Shown here: positions 30,302-39,427 of the stretch, piece after piece
How the letters are laid out: every line of letters starts with the position of its first letter
Numbering within the stretch: the stretch's first letter is position 1
Origin: Desulfuromonas sp.
GTDB lineage: Bacteria > Desulfobacterota > Desulfuromonadia > Desulfuromonadales > Desulfuromonadaceae
Assembly: GCA_021162745.1 (NCBI GenBank)
Contig: JAGGYC010000032.1
Span: 1-64,000 of the forward strand
Length of the DNA: 64,000 nucleotides
Direction of reading: 5' to 3'
Notes under the pieces: generated by a model
Told to the model about the DNA's origin: nothing
Seen by the model: only the letters and a program-made list of their open reading frames with translations
Databases searched by the model: none
Program-made: the position numbers and the translations under genes

Positions 30302-31063
30302 ATGTCGTCGTTTGCAGAATCAGAACTTCTTGAAGCATGTCGGGTGTTGTTTGGCTCCGAACTGCAGTTGAATCGAGATTTTCTGTATTACATGCAGCCC
30401 GGAGGTATCAAATCGGCCTATCGGCAGCGTGCCAAAGAAACGCACCCAGATCGTCTGATCGATGCTCAACCCCACGAATATGTGCGGCAGACCGAGTTGT
30501 TTCGCGACGTCAGCCAGGCCTACCAGTTGCTGGATTCATTTTCAGCCGATCCGCACAAACGGTTGTGGGCTTCGGCCGACCGTTCTACCCATTTCGATTC
30601 TAACCGCACAGCTTCGCCGTCTTCTCCTGCGAGTGATGCGACCGGCCCGACGGACAGGCAGGATTCGGCCTATCTCTTACCTAAACGGCATCTGGAAACA
30701 GGTCTCTATCTGTATTATCGTGGTTTGATCAGCTATCCGGAAATGATTGAAGCACTCGTCTGGCAACGTCGTCAGCGACCGATCATCGGTATGCTTGCCG
30801 AACGTTGGGGATGGCTCAGTGCCGAGGATGTCCGGTTGATCAACCGTTATCATGGTCGTCGGGGACGTTTTGGTGCCCGTGCCGTCGAGCTCGGTTATCT
30901 CACCTCATTCCAAGTACAGGTGTTGTTGCGCTATCAACGTCAGGCGCAAAAACAGTTTGGTCAGTATTTCGTTGAACAGGGGATGATGACCGATGCCGAA
31001 ATTGAGGTTTATATCCGTCAACAGCGTCAGCACAATACCCGCTTCAGTGCTCCCCCTCGTTAA
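30302..31063 (+). CDS. J-domain protein with MshEN-like C-terminal repeats
   Basis: A 253-residue cytoplasmic protein. The N-terminal J-domain carries KETHPDR near residue 42, so it probably stimulates a DnaK-type chaperone. There is no Gly/Phe region or zinc domain, so it is not DnaJ itself. A Ser/Pro-rich linker (about 95-125) follows. The C-terminal half has repeats such as MIEALVWQRRQRPIIGMLAERWGWLSAEDV and ARAVELGYLTSFQVQVLLRYQ (each shown only in part), which resemble the c-di-GMP-binding MshEN domain of type II secretion ATPases. That resemblance is my reading and needs a profile search. Confidence 0.72.
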   Translation: MSSFAESELLEACRVLFGSELQLNRDFLYYMQPGGIKSAYRQRAKETHPDRLIDAQPHEYVRQTELFRDVSQAYQLLDSFSADPHKRLWASADRSTHFDSNRTASPSSPASDATGPTDRQDSAYLLPKRHLETGLYLYYRGLISYPEMIEALVWQRRQRPIIGMLAERWGWLSAEDVRLINRYHGRRGRFGARAVELGYLTSFQVQVLLRYQRQAQKQFGQYFVEQGMMTDAEIEVYIRQQRQHNTRFSAPPR

Positions 31064-31094
31064 TTGTCTATTGTTCTTCTCCGTTTAGTCTCTG

Positions 31095-31796
31095 CTATGT
31101 ATCGTGTCGATCCTGTGGAAAACGTCCCGCAATGATGTGGCAGCCCTCTTTGATGTCGCAATGGCTCAATTTGGCTAAAAATACGTCACGAGGGATGTCT
31201 CTGGCTCCGAGGGAGTGCAGGTGCTCGGTCGGCAATTGACAGTCGATCAGTTGGTAGTCAAGAGCCTCCAGTTCCCTGATCAGGGCGATAAATGCCAGTT
31301 TTGAGGCGTCGGTATGGGTGTGGAACATGGATTCGCCGCAAAAACACCGCCCGATGGCGATACCGTATAGCCCGCCAACCAATTCTCCGCGGTGCCAGCA
31401 TTCGACGGAGTGGGCATAACCGAGCTGGTGAAGATGGGAGTAGGCGGTGAAGATATCGTTACTGATCCATGTCGATTCGCCACGCTCATCGGCTGTGGCG
31501 CAGTTGCGAACGCATTCAGCAAAATTTTGATCAAAAGTGATCTGGTATTCCCCCTGGCGTTGTTTTTTTGCCAGACTGCGTGAGATGTGGAGATCACCGG
31601 GTTCCAGAACGCAGCGTGGATCCGGTGACCACCAGAGCAGCGGGTCATCCGGATGGTTCCACGGGAAAATACCGCTGGAATAGGCCAGTAGTAATCGGGC
31701 GGGGGACAGATCGCCGCCAACGGCGAGCAGGCCGCTCTCTTCCGCCAGATTCGGCGCCGGGAACGCCAGTTCTTCATTGAGTGCAAAAATAGCCAT
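31095..31796 (-). CDS. aat: Leucyl/phenylalanyl-tRNA-protein transferase
   Basis: A 233-residue enzyme that adds Leu or Phe from tRNA to N-terminal Arg or Lys of proteins, creating an N-degron. LLAYSSGIFPWNHPDDPLLWWSPDPR (given in part) near residue 34, TWISNDIFTAYSHLHQLGYA near residue 107 and GGLYGIAIGRCFCGESMF are the family signatures. Its ATG overlaps the clpA stop (TGATG), so it is co-translated with ClpA, the machine that handles its products. Confidence 0.95.
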   Translation of the reverse strand: MAIFALNEELAFPAPNLAEESGLLAVGGDLSPARLLLAYSSGIFPWNHPDDPLLWWSPDPRCVLEPGDLHISRSLAKKQRQGEYQITFDQNFAECVRNCATADERGESTWISNDIFTAYSHLHQLGYAHSVECWHRGELVGGLYGIAIGRCFCGESMFHTHTDASKLAFIALIRELEALDYQLIDCQLPTEHLHSLGARDIPRDVFLAKLSHCDIKEGCHIIAGRFPQDRHDT

Positions 31797-34063
31797 CAGT
31801 GGTTAGGCTTTTCATCCGCCTTGACGGTGGTAAAGCGGAAGGTCAGGGCGTTGTTGCGGTAGCCGATGTGGGCAATGCCGCCACCGCTCAGTTCGCCAAA
31901 CAGCACGGCATCGGCCAGTGGATCGCTGATCTGTTCCTGAATCAGGCGGTTAAGAGGACGCGCTCCGTAGGCCGGGTCAAAGCCTTTTTGGGCCAGATAG
32001 TTGCGCGCTGCAGCGCTGACCTTGAGGATGACATTGTTTTCATCCAGCCGCTGTTGCAGTTCAGCAATAAATTTACCGACGATGCTGGCGATCGCGTCTT
32101 CTCCCAGAGCGGCGAAAATAATAGTGGCATCAAGCCGGTTTCGAAACTCCGGTGAGAAGATCCGCTCAAGGGCCTGCCCCGGGCTGCCGACGCCGGCGGC
32201 ATTGAAGCCGATGGGGCTGCTGCTCATCTCACGTGCTCCGGCATTACTGGTCATGATCAGGATCACATTGCGAAAGTCAGCCACTTTGCCATTGTTGTCG
32301 GTCAAGCTGCCATGATCCATAATCTGCAGCAGGATATTGAATAGATCGGGGTGGGCTTTTTCGATCTCATCCAATAGCAAAACAGTGTGGGGTTTTTTAG
32401 TGATGGCGTCTGTCAGTAGCCCGCCCTGATCAAAGCCGACATAGCCCGGTGGTGCGCCGATCAGTCGGGCAACGGAGTGCTTTTCCATGTATTCGCTCAT
32501 GTCAAAGCGGGTAAAGGCGACGCCGAGCTGCGTGGCAAGTTGACGGGCCACCTCTGTCTTCCCGACACCTGTCGGCCCGGCAAACAGAAACGAGCCGATA
32601 GGTTGTTCGGGATGCCCAAGACCGGCGCGGGCACGCAGAATCGAGCGTGTGATCTGTTGGATGGCAGAGTCCTGGCCAAAGATTTTTTGCTTGAGTTTGC
32701 GGCCAAGATGTTGCAGGTGGCGGCGATCATCACGCGAGACCGAGCGCGGCGGAATCTGCGCCATCTCGGCGACGATGGTTTCGATATCTTTAACGTTGAC
32801 CGTCCGGCGATTGCTCCCCTCAGTGCGTAAGCGTGCGCCAATTTCGTCAATAAGGTCGATGGCCTTATCGGGCAGATGGCGGTGGGTCAGGTAGCGGTCG
32901 GCCAGTTCGGCTGCGGCCTGAATGACATCGTCACTGTAGCGGATATTGTGGAACGATTCGTAGTGAGATTTAAGCCCTTTGAGGATCTCAATCGTCTCTT
33001 CAACGCTGGGTTCATGGACGTCAATTTTTTGAAAGCGGCGCGACAGGGCCCGATCCTTTTCAAATAAGGTTTTGTATTCGTCATAGGTTGTGGCACCGAT
33101 ACAACGGATGTCGCCGGAGGCCAGCATGGGCTTGAGGATGTTGGATGCATCCATGGAGCTGCCGCCCGTGGAGCCCGCGCCGATGATGGTATGGATCTCA
33201 TCAATAAACAGGATCGGTTTTTCCTGTTCCGCCAGTTCCTTGAGCACGGCTTTGAGCCGCTCTTCAAAGTCACCACGGTATTTTGTTCCGGCCAGTAGTG
33301 CTCCCATGTCCAGGGCGTAGATGGCTGAATCTTTAAGAGCCTGTGGGGCTTCATTCTCTTCAAGCATGGTGGCCAGCCCTTCAGCGAGGGCGGTCTTTCC
33401 CGTACCGGGTTCACCGACGAGAATCGGGTTGTTTTTGCGCCGCCGACAGAGAACCTGCATGATGCGACGTAGTTCGTTGTGGCGACCGATCAGCGGATCG
33501 ATCTCACCGGCAGCGGCACGTTGGCGCAGATTGATGGTGAAATCCTCCAGAGCGCTTTTCTTCTTCTTTTTGTTGCTGTCAGGCTCATCGCTGGGGGACT
33601 GTTCATCTTCTCCGGCGGTGTCGTGATGGTGTTTGCCGATGCCGTGAGAGATGTAGTTAAGGACATCCAGCCGTTCAATGCCCATCGACAGCAGAACCTG
33701 GGTGCTGTGTGTCTGTTCTTCACTGAGAATTGAAACCAGGATGTCGCCGGTGTTCACTTCATCCTTACCGGCGGCTGAGCAATGACTGACGGCATATTGC
33801 AGCACACGTTGCAGGGCCGCCGTTTGCTCCGGCACTTCATCTGCCTCTGTTGGTAGTTCCTCAACTTCGGTAGAGAAAAAATGATCAAGATCCTGCTGTA
33901 GCCGGTCAATATCACCACCACAGCCCATCAGGATGCGCTGGGAATCATCCGTATAGAGCATGGCGTAGAGGACATGCTCAGTGGTTAGGTATTCATGATG
34001 CCGACGTTGAGCTTCTTGCACCGCCAACGAAAAAATAATCTGTACATCTTTGCTGAATGTCAC
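31796..34063 (-). CDS. clpA: ATP-dependent Clp protease ATP-binding subunit ClpA
   Basis: A 755-residue Hsp100 unfoldase. An N-terminal Clp_N double repeat (about 1-140) is followed by AAA-1 with Walker [15 protein letters not shown] near residue 210 and AAA-2 with [15 protein letters not shown] near residue 490. The IGF tripeptide ([10 protein letters not shown], near residue 614) is the ClpP-docking loop. I chose GTG 34063 ([12 protein letters not shown]); the frame is open upstream without similarity. It lies 14 bases after clpS and overlaps aat. clpP is not in the window. Confidence 0.94.
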   Translation of the reverse strand: MTFSKDVQIIFSLAVQEAQRRHHEYLTTEHVLYAMLYTDDSQRILMGCGGDIDRLQQDLDHFFSTEVEELPTEADEVPEQTAALQRVLQYAVSHCSAAGKDEVNTGDILVSILSEEQTHSTQVLLSMGIERLDVLNYISHGIGKHHHDTAGEDEQSPSDEPDSNKKKKKSALEDFTINLRQRAAAGEIDPLIGRHNELRRIMQVLCRRRKNNPILVGEPGTGKTALAEGLATMLEENEAPQALKDSAIYALDMGALLAGTKYRGDFEERLKAVLKELAEQEKPILFIDEIHTIIGAGSTGGSSMDASNILKPMLASGDIRCIGATTYDEYKTLFEKDRALSRRFQKIDVHEPSVEETIEILKGLKSHYESFHNIRYSDDVIQAAAELADRYLTHRHLPDKAIDLIDEIGARLRTEGSNRRTVNVKDIETIVAEMAQIPPRSVSRDDRRHLQHLGRKLKQKIFGQDSAIQQITRSILRARAGLGHPEQPIGSFLFAGPTGVGKTEVARQLATQLGVAFTRFDMSEYMEKHSVARLIGAPPGYVGFDQGGLLTDAITKKPHTVLLLDEIEKAHPDLFNILLQIMDHGSLTDNNGKVADFRNVILIMTSNAGAREMSSSPIGFNAAGVGSPGQALERIFSPEFRNRLDATIIFAALGEDAIASIVGKFIAELQQRLDENNVILKVSAAARNYLAQKGFDPAYGARPLNRLIQEQISDPLADAVLFGELSGGGIAHIGYRNNALTFRFTTVKADEKPNH

Positions 34064-34077
34064 GTTGTTCAGTCCTT

Positions 34078-34389
34078 TCAGGCTTTTTCTATACTGCAAC
34101 GCAGCGGGTGGCCGGCATTTTTAGCTCGCAGATGGGTCTGCTCAACTTTGGTCTCGGCAATTTCATAAGGATATGTGCCGCAGATTGCCTGTCCTTTGTG
34201 GTGGATGGTGAGCATGATGCGGGTGGCGTCCGTCGGCTGTTTACGAAAAATAGATTCCAGGGCTTCAATGACAAACTCCATCGTTGTGTAATCATCATTG
34301 TGCATGATGACATTGAAGCGTGGTGGAAGAGCGGTCTTGTCATGGGAGACCACCTCTGTATCTGGTGTGGAATATGCTGGATTCGCCAT
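34078..34389 (-). CDS. clpS: ATP-dependent Clp protease adaptor ClpS
   Basis: A 103-residue adaptor that binds N-degron substrates and delivers them to ClpAP. The core holds FNVIMHNDDYTTMEFVIEAL near residue 28, with the Asn-Asp pair that contacts the N-terminal residue, and IMLTIHHKGQAICGTYP near residue 62. I chose ATG 34389, which has GGAAGG at 34397-34402 upstream; an earlier in-frame start adds eight residues. It leads the clpS-clpA-aat run. Confidence 0.94.
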   Translation of the reverse strand: MANPAYSTPDTEVVSHDKTALPPRFNVIMHNDDYTTMEFVIEALESIFRKQPTDATRIMLTIHHKGQAICGTYPYEIAETKVEQTHLRAKNAGHPLRCSIEKA

Positions 34390-34469
34390 TAAATACCTTC
34401 CGATAATTACCATGGAATTCTAGCTGTCTGTTTCTCGCTACAGTTTGTCAATACCGACATCCTGTTGGT

Positions 34470-34498
34470 AGCATAGTTTTTTTTTGAAAGAGAATCAA
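34470..34498 (-). promoter_or_regulatory. Candidate promoter for clpS-clpA-aat
   Basis: Read on the minus strand, TTGATT (34498-34493), a 17-base spacer containing nine A residues, and TATGCT (34475-34470). Four of six consensus bases match in each box. The leader to clpS would be about 73 bases. A perfect TTGACA at 34451-34446 lacks a -10 box at the right distance. Confidence 0.35.
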
Positions 34499-34526
34499 TG
34501 TCTGTCCGCTTGAAGGGAATAAACGG

Positions 34527-34555
34527 TTGAACAAAAAAAAAGGATGTCTTAAACT
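34527..34555 (+). promoter_or_regulatory. Candidate promoter for the ftsB-like gene
   Basis: TTGAAC (34527-34532), a 17-base spacer with a run of A residues, and TAAACT (34550-34555). It is divergent from the clpS promoter candidate and would start transcription about 50 bases before the gene. Confidence 0.35.
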
Positions 34556-34614
34556 GCTCTGATTATTGGTATGAATAATATCGTTTTGCTTTATGTTCGC
34601 TGGAACTGTTGATT

Positions 34615-34932
34615 ATGACTTCAGAGTCTGCTGCCGAGTTGAAAAAGAGTACTGTGAAAGCACGGTCGTTGTGCCTGGCTATCGTGGCGTTTGTTGGGCT
34701 GGGCTTTGCTTTGTTTGGCGAAAAAGGGGCATTGCGGCTACATCAGGTTCACCAGCATCAGATCGAACTGACGCAACAATTTCAGCAACTGCAGCACGAG
34801 AATAGTCGGTTGCGCAATGAGATCGATTCATTGAGTTATGATGATCGTTATATTGAGCAGGTGGCGCGGAGTACGTTTAATCTTGTCCGTGATGGAGAAG
34901 TTGTCTACCAGTTTGCCCCGACGATACGTTGA
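34615..34932 (+). CDS. FtsB/DivIC-like septum formation initiator
   Basis: A 105-residue bitopic protein: a short cytoplasmic N-terminus, one membrane helix (SLCLAIVAFVGLGFALF, about 20-36), then a coiled coil (about 45-75) and the family tail DRYIEQVARSTFNLVRDGEVV. This is the FtsB/DivIC pattern; such proteins bridge FtsL and FtsQ in the divisome. I chose ATG 34615; a TTG two codons upstream is possible. It stands alone with a terminator after it. Confidence 0.82.
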   Translation: MTSESAAELKKSTVKARSLCLAIVAFVGLGFALFGEKGALRLHQVHQHQIELTQQFQQLQHENSRLRNEIDSLSYDDRYIEQVARSTFNLVRDGEVVYQFAPTIR

Positions 34933-34959
34933 TTTTTTTAGAAAACTTTGGTTCGTTTT

Positions 34960-34992
34960 AAATAGGGGACAGTTGGTCCCCTATTTTCTTTC
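34960..34992 (+). terminator. Intrinsic terminator after the ftsB-like gene
   Basis: AAATAGGGGAC (34960-34970) pairs perfectly with GTCCCCTATTT (34976-34986) around a five-base loop, and a T-rich tail follows. It separates the gene from argS, which begins 48 bases later. Confidence 0.85.
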
Positions 34993-35040
34993 GATGAAAA
35001 AGCTGTCCATGTTTCGCCCTTTTGAAAGAGATCGCAATTT

Positions 35041-36705
35041 ATGAAAACACGATTAAAGAGTGCTGTTGAAAAAGCACTTCAGAATTGTTATGCCGCAAAA
35101 ACACTCGTCTCTGGTGAACTGCCGGAGTTTGCCATTGAAGTGCCTAACCATACCGATCATGGTGACTTTGCCGTCAATGTTGCTATGATGTTGGCTCGTC
35201 CTGAAAAAAAAGCCCCGCGTCAGATCGCGCAGCTGTTGGTTGAACAGCTGGAGCAGCAAGAGGGGATGTGGGACAAGATAGAAATTGCCGGACCCGGATT
35301 TGTCAATTTTTTCCTCAGTAAGTCGTGCTGGTACGCTGTCCTCGATGATATCTATGCCAAGGGGGCACAGTTCGGGCGCAGTGATGTTGGCGCCGGACGC
35401 CGGGTCCAGGTTGAATTTGTCAGTGCCAATCCCACCGGGCCGCTGCATATCGGTCATGGCCGCGGCGCGGCGACAGGTGATGCGGTTGCTTCGGTGTTGC
35501 AGGAAGCTGGGTTTGATGTTCAGCGTGAGTACTACATCAATGATGCCGGTAACCAGATGGATACCCTCGGCCGGTCGATTTTCTTACGCTATTGCCAGCT
35601 GCAAGGGCGCGATGTGGAATTTCCGGAGGATTGTTATCAGGGCGACTATATCCGCACTCTGGCACAGCAGGCCATTGATGAGCAAGGCGACCATTTTTTA
35701 CAGATGGATGATGTCGAGGCCATCGCTCACTTTTCCACAACCGGCGGCGAGGCGATTCGTTCCGGGATCAATGCCGACCTGCAGCAGTTCGGGATTAACT
35801 TCGATAACTGGTATAGTGAACAGAGTCTCTATGACCGTGACCTGGTCAAGGCTGGAATCGAAACCCTGACCCGTGATGGTTATACCTATGAACAGGATGG
35901 CGCCATCTGGTTCCGTACCACCGATTTTGGTGATGACAAGGATCGGGTGCTGGTCCGTTCAAACGGGGTGACCACCTACTTTGCTTCCGATGTCGCCTAT
36001 CACCGCGAAAAATATGAGCGTGGTTTTGACATCGTCATCGATGTCTGGGGTGCGGATCATCACGGCTATGTGCCTCGCATGAAAGCAGTATTGGCCGCAT
36101 TGGGTCGTAATACTGAAGATCTGCAGATTATTCTCGTTCAATTGGTCAACCTGCTGCGCGAGGGTGAGCAGGTGGCGATGAGTACCCGCTCCGGTAAGTT
36201 TGTTACCCTTAAAGAGGTGATCGACGAAGTGGGTAAGGATGCCTGTCGTTTCTTCTTTTTGATGCGGCGCTCCGATAGCCAACTCGACTTTGATCTTGAA
36301 CTGGCCAAAAAACAGAGTACCGAAAATCCGGTTTTTTACGTGCAATATGCCCATGCCCGGGTGTGCAGTATCAATCGCAACGTTCAAGAATCTGGATTGT
36401 CTTTGCCGCAGCCCGGTGACGCGGAGGTTACAAAACTGCAGTTGCCCGAGGAGTTGGCCTTGACCAGGATGCTGGCACGCTATCCCGAAGTTGTCGTCGG
36501 TGCCGCCCTGAGCTATGAGCCGCACCGTATTACATTTTATCTGCAGGAACTGGCAGCCCAGTTCCATAGTTATTACAACCAGCATCGCGTTATTGTTGAT
36601 GATCGTGCCACGAGTTGTGCCCGACTTTATCTGGTGAATGCGGTGAAGATTGTGATCAGCAATGCCCTGAATGTTCTGGGAGTTTCCTCCCCGGATAAGA
36701 TGTGA
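35041..36705 (+). CDS. argS: Arginyl-tRNA synthetase
   Basis: A 554-residue class I synthetase that charges tRNA-Arg. The N-terminal tRNA-contact domain precedes the HIGH motif in SANPTGPLHIGHGRGAATGD near residue 123. SNGVTTYFASDVAYHREK near residue 307 is typical. The KMSKS site is replaced by MSTRSGKF near residue 380, as is common in ArgRS. The DALR anticodon-binding domain ends the protein. It is followed after 18 bases by a SPOR-domain gene. Confidence 0.96.
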   Translation: MKTRLKSAVEKALQNCYAAKTLVSGELPEFAIEVPNHTDHGDFAVNVAMMLARPEKKAPRQIAQLLVEQLEQQEGMWDKIEIAGPGFVNFFLSKSCWYAVLDDIYAKGAQFGRSDVGAGRRVQVEFVSANPTGPLHIGHGRGAATGDAVASVLQEAGFDVQREYYINDAGNQMDTLGRSIFLRYCQLQGRDVEFPEDCYQGDYIRTLAQQAIDEQGDHFLQMDDVEAIAHFSTTGGEAIRSGINADLQQFGINFDNWYSEQSLYDRDLVKAGIETLTRDGYTYEQDGAIWFRTTDFGDDKDRVLVRSNGVTTYFASDVAYHREKYERGFDIVIDVWGADHHGYVPRMKAVLAALGRNTEDLQIILVQLVNLLREGEQVAMSTRSGKFVTLKEVIDEVGKDACRFFFLMRRSDSQLDFDLELAKKQSTENPVFYVQYAHARVCSINRNVQESGLSLPQPGDAEVTKLQLPEELALTRMLARYPEVVVGAALSYEPHRITFYLQELAAQFHSYYNQHRVIVDDRATSCARLYLVNAVKIVISNALNVLGVSSPDKM

Positions 36706-36723
36706 GGAGCAGGAGGATAAATC

Positions 36724-37545
36724 ATGTCGCAACTGGATTATAATCAGCGATCTCAGCAGCCAGCCAAGAGTCGTTTACTGGTGATGGTTCTTCTTGTCAC
36801 GATACTCTGTATCGTGAGTTTTGTCGTCGGGATTATGGTGGGAAAAGGGGGGCGTGATTCTGTGGTGGAGACCACCATGATGATGCCGACCGCGCCGATT
36901 CCATTGAAACCTGAAAATGACGTTGCTGCCAAGGTGGACGTTGTTGCACCGCAGAAGGTCCCTGCTGAGCAGCTGCTCGGTGCAAAAACTGTAGAGATTG
37001 AGGCAATAGCGCCGGCGGTGATTCAAGCTGCTGAGCTAAGCGCCGACGATGGCGGGGCGGATCCTTTGCGGGCGTTGCTCCCAGCTGTCGAGCAGATGCC
37101 CTTGGGCAGCGGTATCAATCAGCCCCCGGCGCAGGATACGGTCAAGGCTGCAGCACAAGTGTCGGTTGTTGTTCCCGACGCGACTGCGGCAGTGGTTGTG
37201 AAGGATGCCGGTCGCTCAATCAAGAAAGATGTTGTTTTAGTTCTTCCCAAGGTTGAGCCGCTGCCAACGGTGACTAAAACAGCGACAACGGCAGCGTATG
37301 TTGTGCAGGTGGCATCATTTAAGAACAAAAATGATGCAGAAACTTTGCAGGGTAAATTGCTTTCCCATTTTCCTGCTCATGTCCAAGAGGTGGATCTCGG
37401 TGCAAAAGGGGTCTGGTTCCGAGTGTTGGTGGGGCCGGTAGACAGCGCTGATGCCGCAAATGGCTTGAAACAGCGGCTCAAAGATAAGATGAAGATGGAT
37501 GGATTTGTGAAAAAGATCAGCCGTAAGGGTGAAGTTGTTTTTTGA
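36724..37545 (+). CDS. SPOR-domain membrane protein
   Basis: A 273-residue bitopic protein: a basic N-terminus, one membrane helix (LVMVLLVTILCIVSFVVGIM, about 19-40), a long Ala/Val/Pro-rich periplasmic linker, and a C-terminal SPOR domain from about residue 195 (YVVQVASFKNKNDAETLQGK and WFRVLVGPVDSADAANGLK). SPOR domains bind denuded septal peptidoglycan, so a division-site role like FtsN or DedD is plausible. It follows argS with an AGGAGGA element. Confidence 0.85.
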   Translation: MSQLDYNQRSQQPAKSRLLVMVLLVTILCIVSFVVGIMVGKGGRDSVVETTMMMPTAPIPLKPENDVAAKVDVVAPQKVPAEQLLGAKTVEIEAIAPAVIQAAELSADDGGADPLRALLPAVEQMPLGSGINQPPAQDTVKAAAQVSVVVPDATAAVVVKDAGRSIKKDVVLVLPKVEPLPTVTKTATTAAYVVQVASFKNKNDAETLQGKLLSHFPAHVQEVDLGAKGVWFRVLVGPVDSADAANGLKQRLKDKMKMDGFVKKISRKGEVVF

Positions 37546-37556
37546 CGATTTTTGTC

Positions 37557-37585
37557 TTGACAATGTTGCGCTAAACAAGTAAATT
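37557..37585 (+). promoter_or_regulatory. Promoter of the tRNA-fMet/Met operon
   Basis: A perfect TTGACA (37557-37562), a 17-base spacer and TAAATT (37580-37585). The predicted start near 37592 is eight bases before the tRNA. It lies just after the SPOR gene stop and is one of the clearest promoter matches in the window. Confidence 0.72.
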
Positions 37586-37599
37586 TCCCCTCGCTTTGA

Positions 37600-37676
<77 letters not shown>

Positions 37677-37712
37677 AACAAATAAACCGGTAACGGTTAA
37701 TATAGACAGTTC

Positions 37713-37789
37713 GGCGGTGTAGCTCAGTTGGTTAGAGCATGCGGCTCATATCCGCAGTGTCCGGAGTTCGAATCTCTGCACCGCCACCA
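37713..37789 (+). tRNA. tRNA-Met (CAT), elongator; tRNA-Ile2 not excluded
   Basis: A 77-base cloverleaf with a paired acceptor stem (GGCGGTG with CACCGCC), anticodon CAT in loop CTCATAT and an encoded CCA end. It is clearly not the initiator. Elongator Met is the more likely identity, but a tRNA-Ile2 whose C34 is changed to lysidine by TilS has the same gene anticodon, and tilS is the next gene. A U27-A43 pair is present. Confidence 0.93.
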
Positions 37790-37794
37790 TTTAG

Positions 37795-37824
37795 GCCCTT
37801 CCCATTGCGGGGAGGGCTTTTTTG
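37795..37824 (+). terminator. Intrinsic terminator of the tRNA operon
   Basis: GCCCTTCCC (37795-37803) pairs with GGGGAGGGC (37809-37817), with one T-G pair, and six T residues follow. It begins six bases after the tRNA-Met CCA end. Confidence 0.9.
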
Positions 37825-37952
37825 TTATTTGGTTAAGCTGTTGCAATGCTGGTTGTTGGGCGCTGTTTCTGTTATTCTTGCCATGTGATCAGGTTGGAAA
37901 CTGCTCTTGAGATCTCCCTCCCTTTTTTCTTCTCTTGTTCCTGGATGCTTTG

Positions 37953-39326
37953 ATGATCGAACAGGTTGCCAATACGATCAAAGAACACCATCTGATTCCC
38001 TGTCACTCAGCTGTGGTTGTCGCTGTTTCCGGTGGTGCGGATTCGGTTTGCCTGCTCCATGTACTTAAAACAATTTCTGAAACGATAGAGACTTTCGGTT
38101 TGGTCGTTGCTCACCTTGACCATTCATTGCGTTCAAGCAGTGCGCAGGATGCCGATTTTGTGGCGACGTTGTGTCGGCAGTGGGGGATCCCTTATGTTGG
38201 TACTCGTCTTGACGTTGCCGCCTTAGCACGTGATGCGGGCATTGGCCTTGAAGAGGCGGGTCGTGATGCACGGCGTTGTTTTTTGCAGCACGTTGCTTCA
38301 GGGCACGGTGGGGCGGTTGTTGCCCTGGCTCATCATCTCGATGATCAGGCTGAGACGGTTCTTATGCGCGCGGCCCGCGGCTGTGGTGTGTCGGGCCTGG
38401 CTGCTATGCGTTGGAAGAATGATCCGTTTATTCGGCCATTGCTGGGGGTGGGGCGGCAGGAGATTGAACAGTATCTGTTGACCCGGCAGATAGCCTGGGT
38501 CGATGATGAAAGCAATCGTGAGTTGCGGTTTCAACGTAATCGAATCCGTCACCGGGTGCTCCCACAGTTGCAGATTTTCAATACTCAAGCGGCATCTCAT
38601 CTGGCCGAACTGGCCGAGCGGGTTGCGTTGGAGGAGTCTTACTGGCAGGCTGTGCTGCAAAACTGGTTTGAGACACATGTGAAACATGATGCTGGTGGTG
38701 TTTATCTGCCCATTGCAGAATTGCAAGCCTGTCATCCGGCGTTGCGTGATCGCCTGCTGCGCGACGGGTTGCGCAGTGTGCGTGGTGATTTGCGTGCTAT
38801 AGAGGCCAGCCATGTTCAAATGATTGCTGATGGCCTTTCTTTAGCACGTCCTCAATGGCAGTTGGATCTTCCAAGGGCATGGGTTGCTCGTCGTTACGAG
38901 TGGCTTGTTTTTCGCCAAGCTGCGCCATTCTGCCCTGAGCCGGTGTGTTTTGTCGTTGGTGGGCCCGGTAGCTATCGGCTTACTGATGGTTGCACATTGT
39001 TGGTTGAAGAACGGACCAGTGCTTCAGCTGAAACGCCTTGGCAGGTTGAGTTTGATGCTGATCGTCTGAGTTTCCCGTTGTCTGTTCGTCCCTTTGTCGC
39101 CGGAGACCGGCTTGCTGTGAGTGGGATGACGGGGCGCAAGAAGGTTAAGGAGTTGTTTGTTGAGCAGCGTTGGAGTCACGAACGGCGGCGCTGTGCGGTC
39201 GTTGTTGAAGCAGCAGGACAACCTGTCTGGGTGCCGGGGTTGCGCCGTAGTTGTCAATATCCAGTCAACGCTGAGACTCAACGAATTTTGCGGCTGAAAT
39301 TATCCCCGGAGAAAAATAAAATATAA
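37953..39326 (+). CDS. tilS: tRNA(Ile)-lysidine synthase
   Basis: A 457-residue PP-loop enzyme that converts C34 of tRNA-Ile2(CAU) to lysidine using ATP and lysine, so that AUA is read as Ile. The PP-loop VAVSGGADSVCLLHVL is near residue 27, and ALAHHLDDQAETVLMRAARG near residue 125. The C-terminal TilS domain holds RPFVAGDRLAVSGMTGRKKV. I chose ATG 37953; an in-frame TTG at 37935 would add six residues. It lies directly downstream of a CAT tRNA. Confidence 0.92.
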   Translation: MIEQVANTIKEHHLIPCHSAVVVAVSGGADSVCLLHVLKTISETIETFGLVVAHLDHSLRSSSAQDADFVATLCRQWGIPYVGTRLDVAALARDAGIGLEEAGRDARRCFLQHVASGHGGAVVALAHHLDDQAETVLMRAARGCGVSGLAAMRWKNDPFIRPLLGVGRQEIEQYLLTRQIAWVDDESNRELRFQRNRIRHRVLPQLQIFNTQAASHLAELAERVALEESYWQAVLQNWFETHVKHDAGGVYLPIAELQACHPALRDRLLRDGLRSVRGDLRAIEASHVQMIADGLSLARPQWQLDLPRAWVARRYEWLVFRQAAPFCPEPVCFVVGGPGSYRLTDGCTLLVEERTSASAETPWQVEFDADRLSFPLSVRPFVAGDRLAVSGMTGRKKVKELFVEQRWSHERRRCAVVVEAAGQPVWVPGLRRSCQYPVNAETQRILRLKLSPEKNKI

Positions 39327-39427
39327 TTGAGATACGCCAGTCTGTATGGTAGTTTGCAGCTAATCATTTTACTGTTGAATTCCCCAGATACCCTTCGGTA
39401 TCGAAGCCATTTTCCCAGGGAGGAAAA

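Noticed and set aside
34446..34451. Perfect TTGACA on the minus strand upstream of clpS
   Set aside because: No -10 box lies at 16-18 bases; the nearest TAGAAT is 23 bases away, so the TTGATT/TATGCT pair was preferred.
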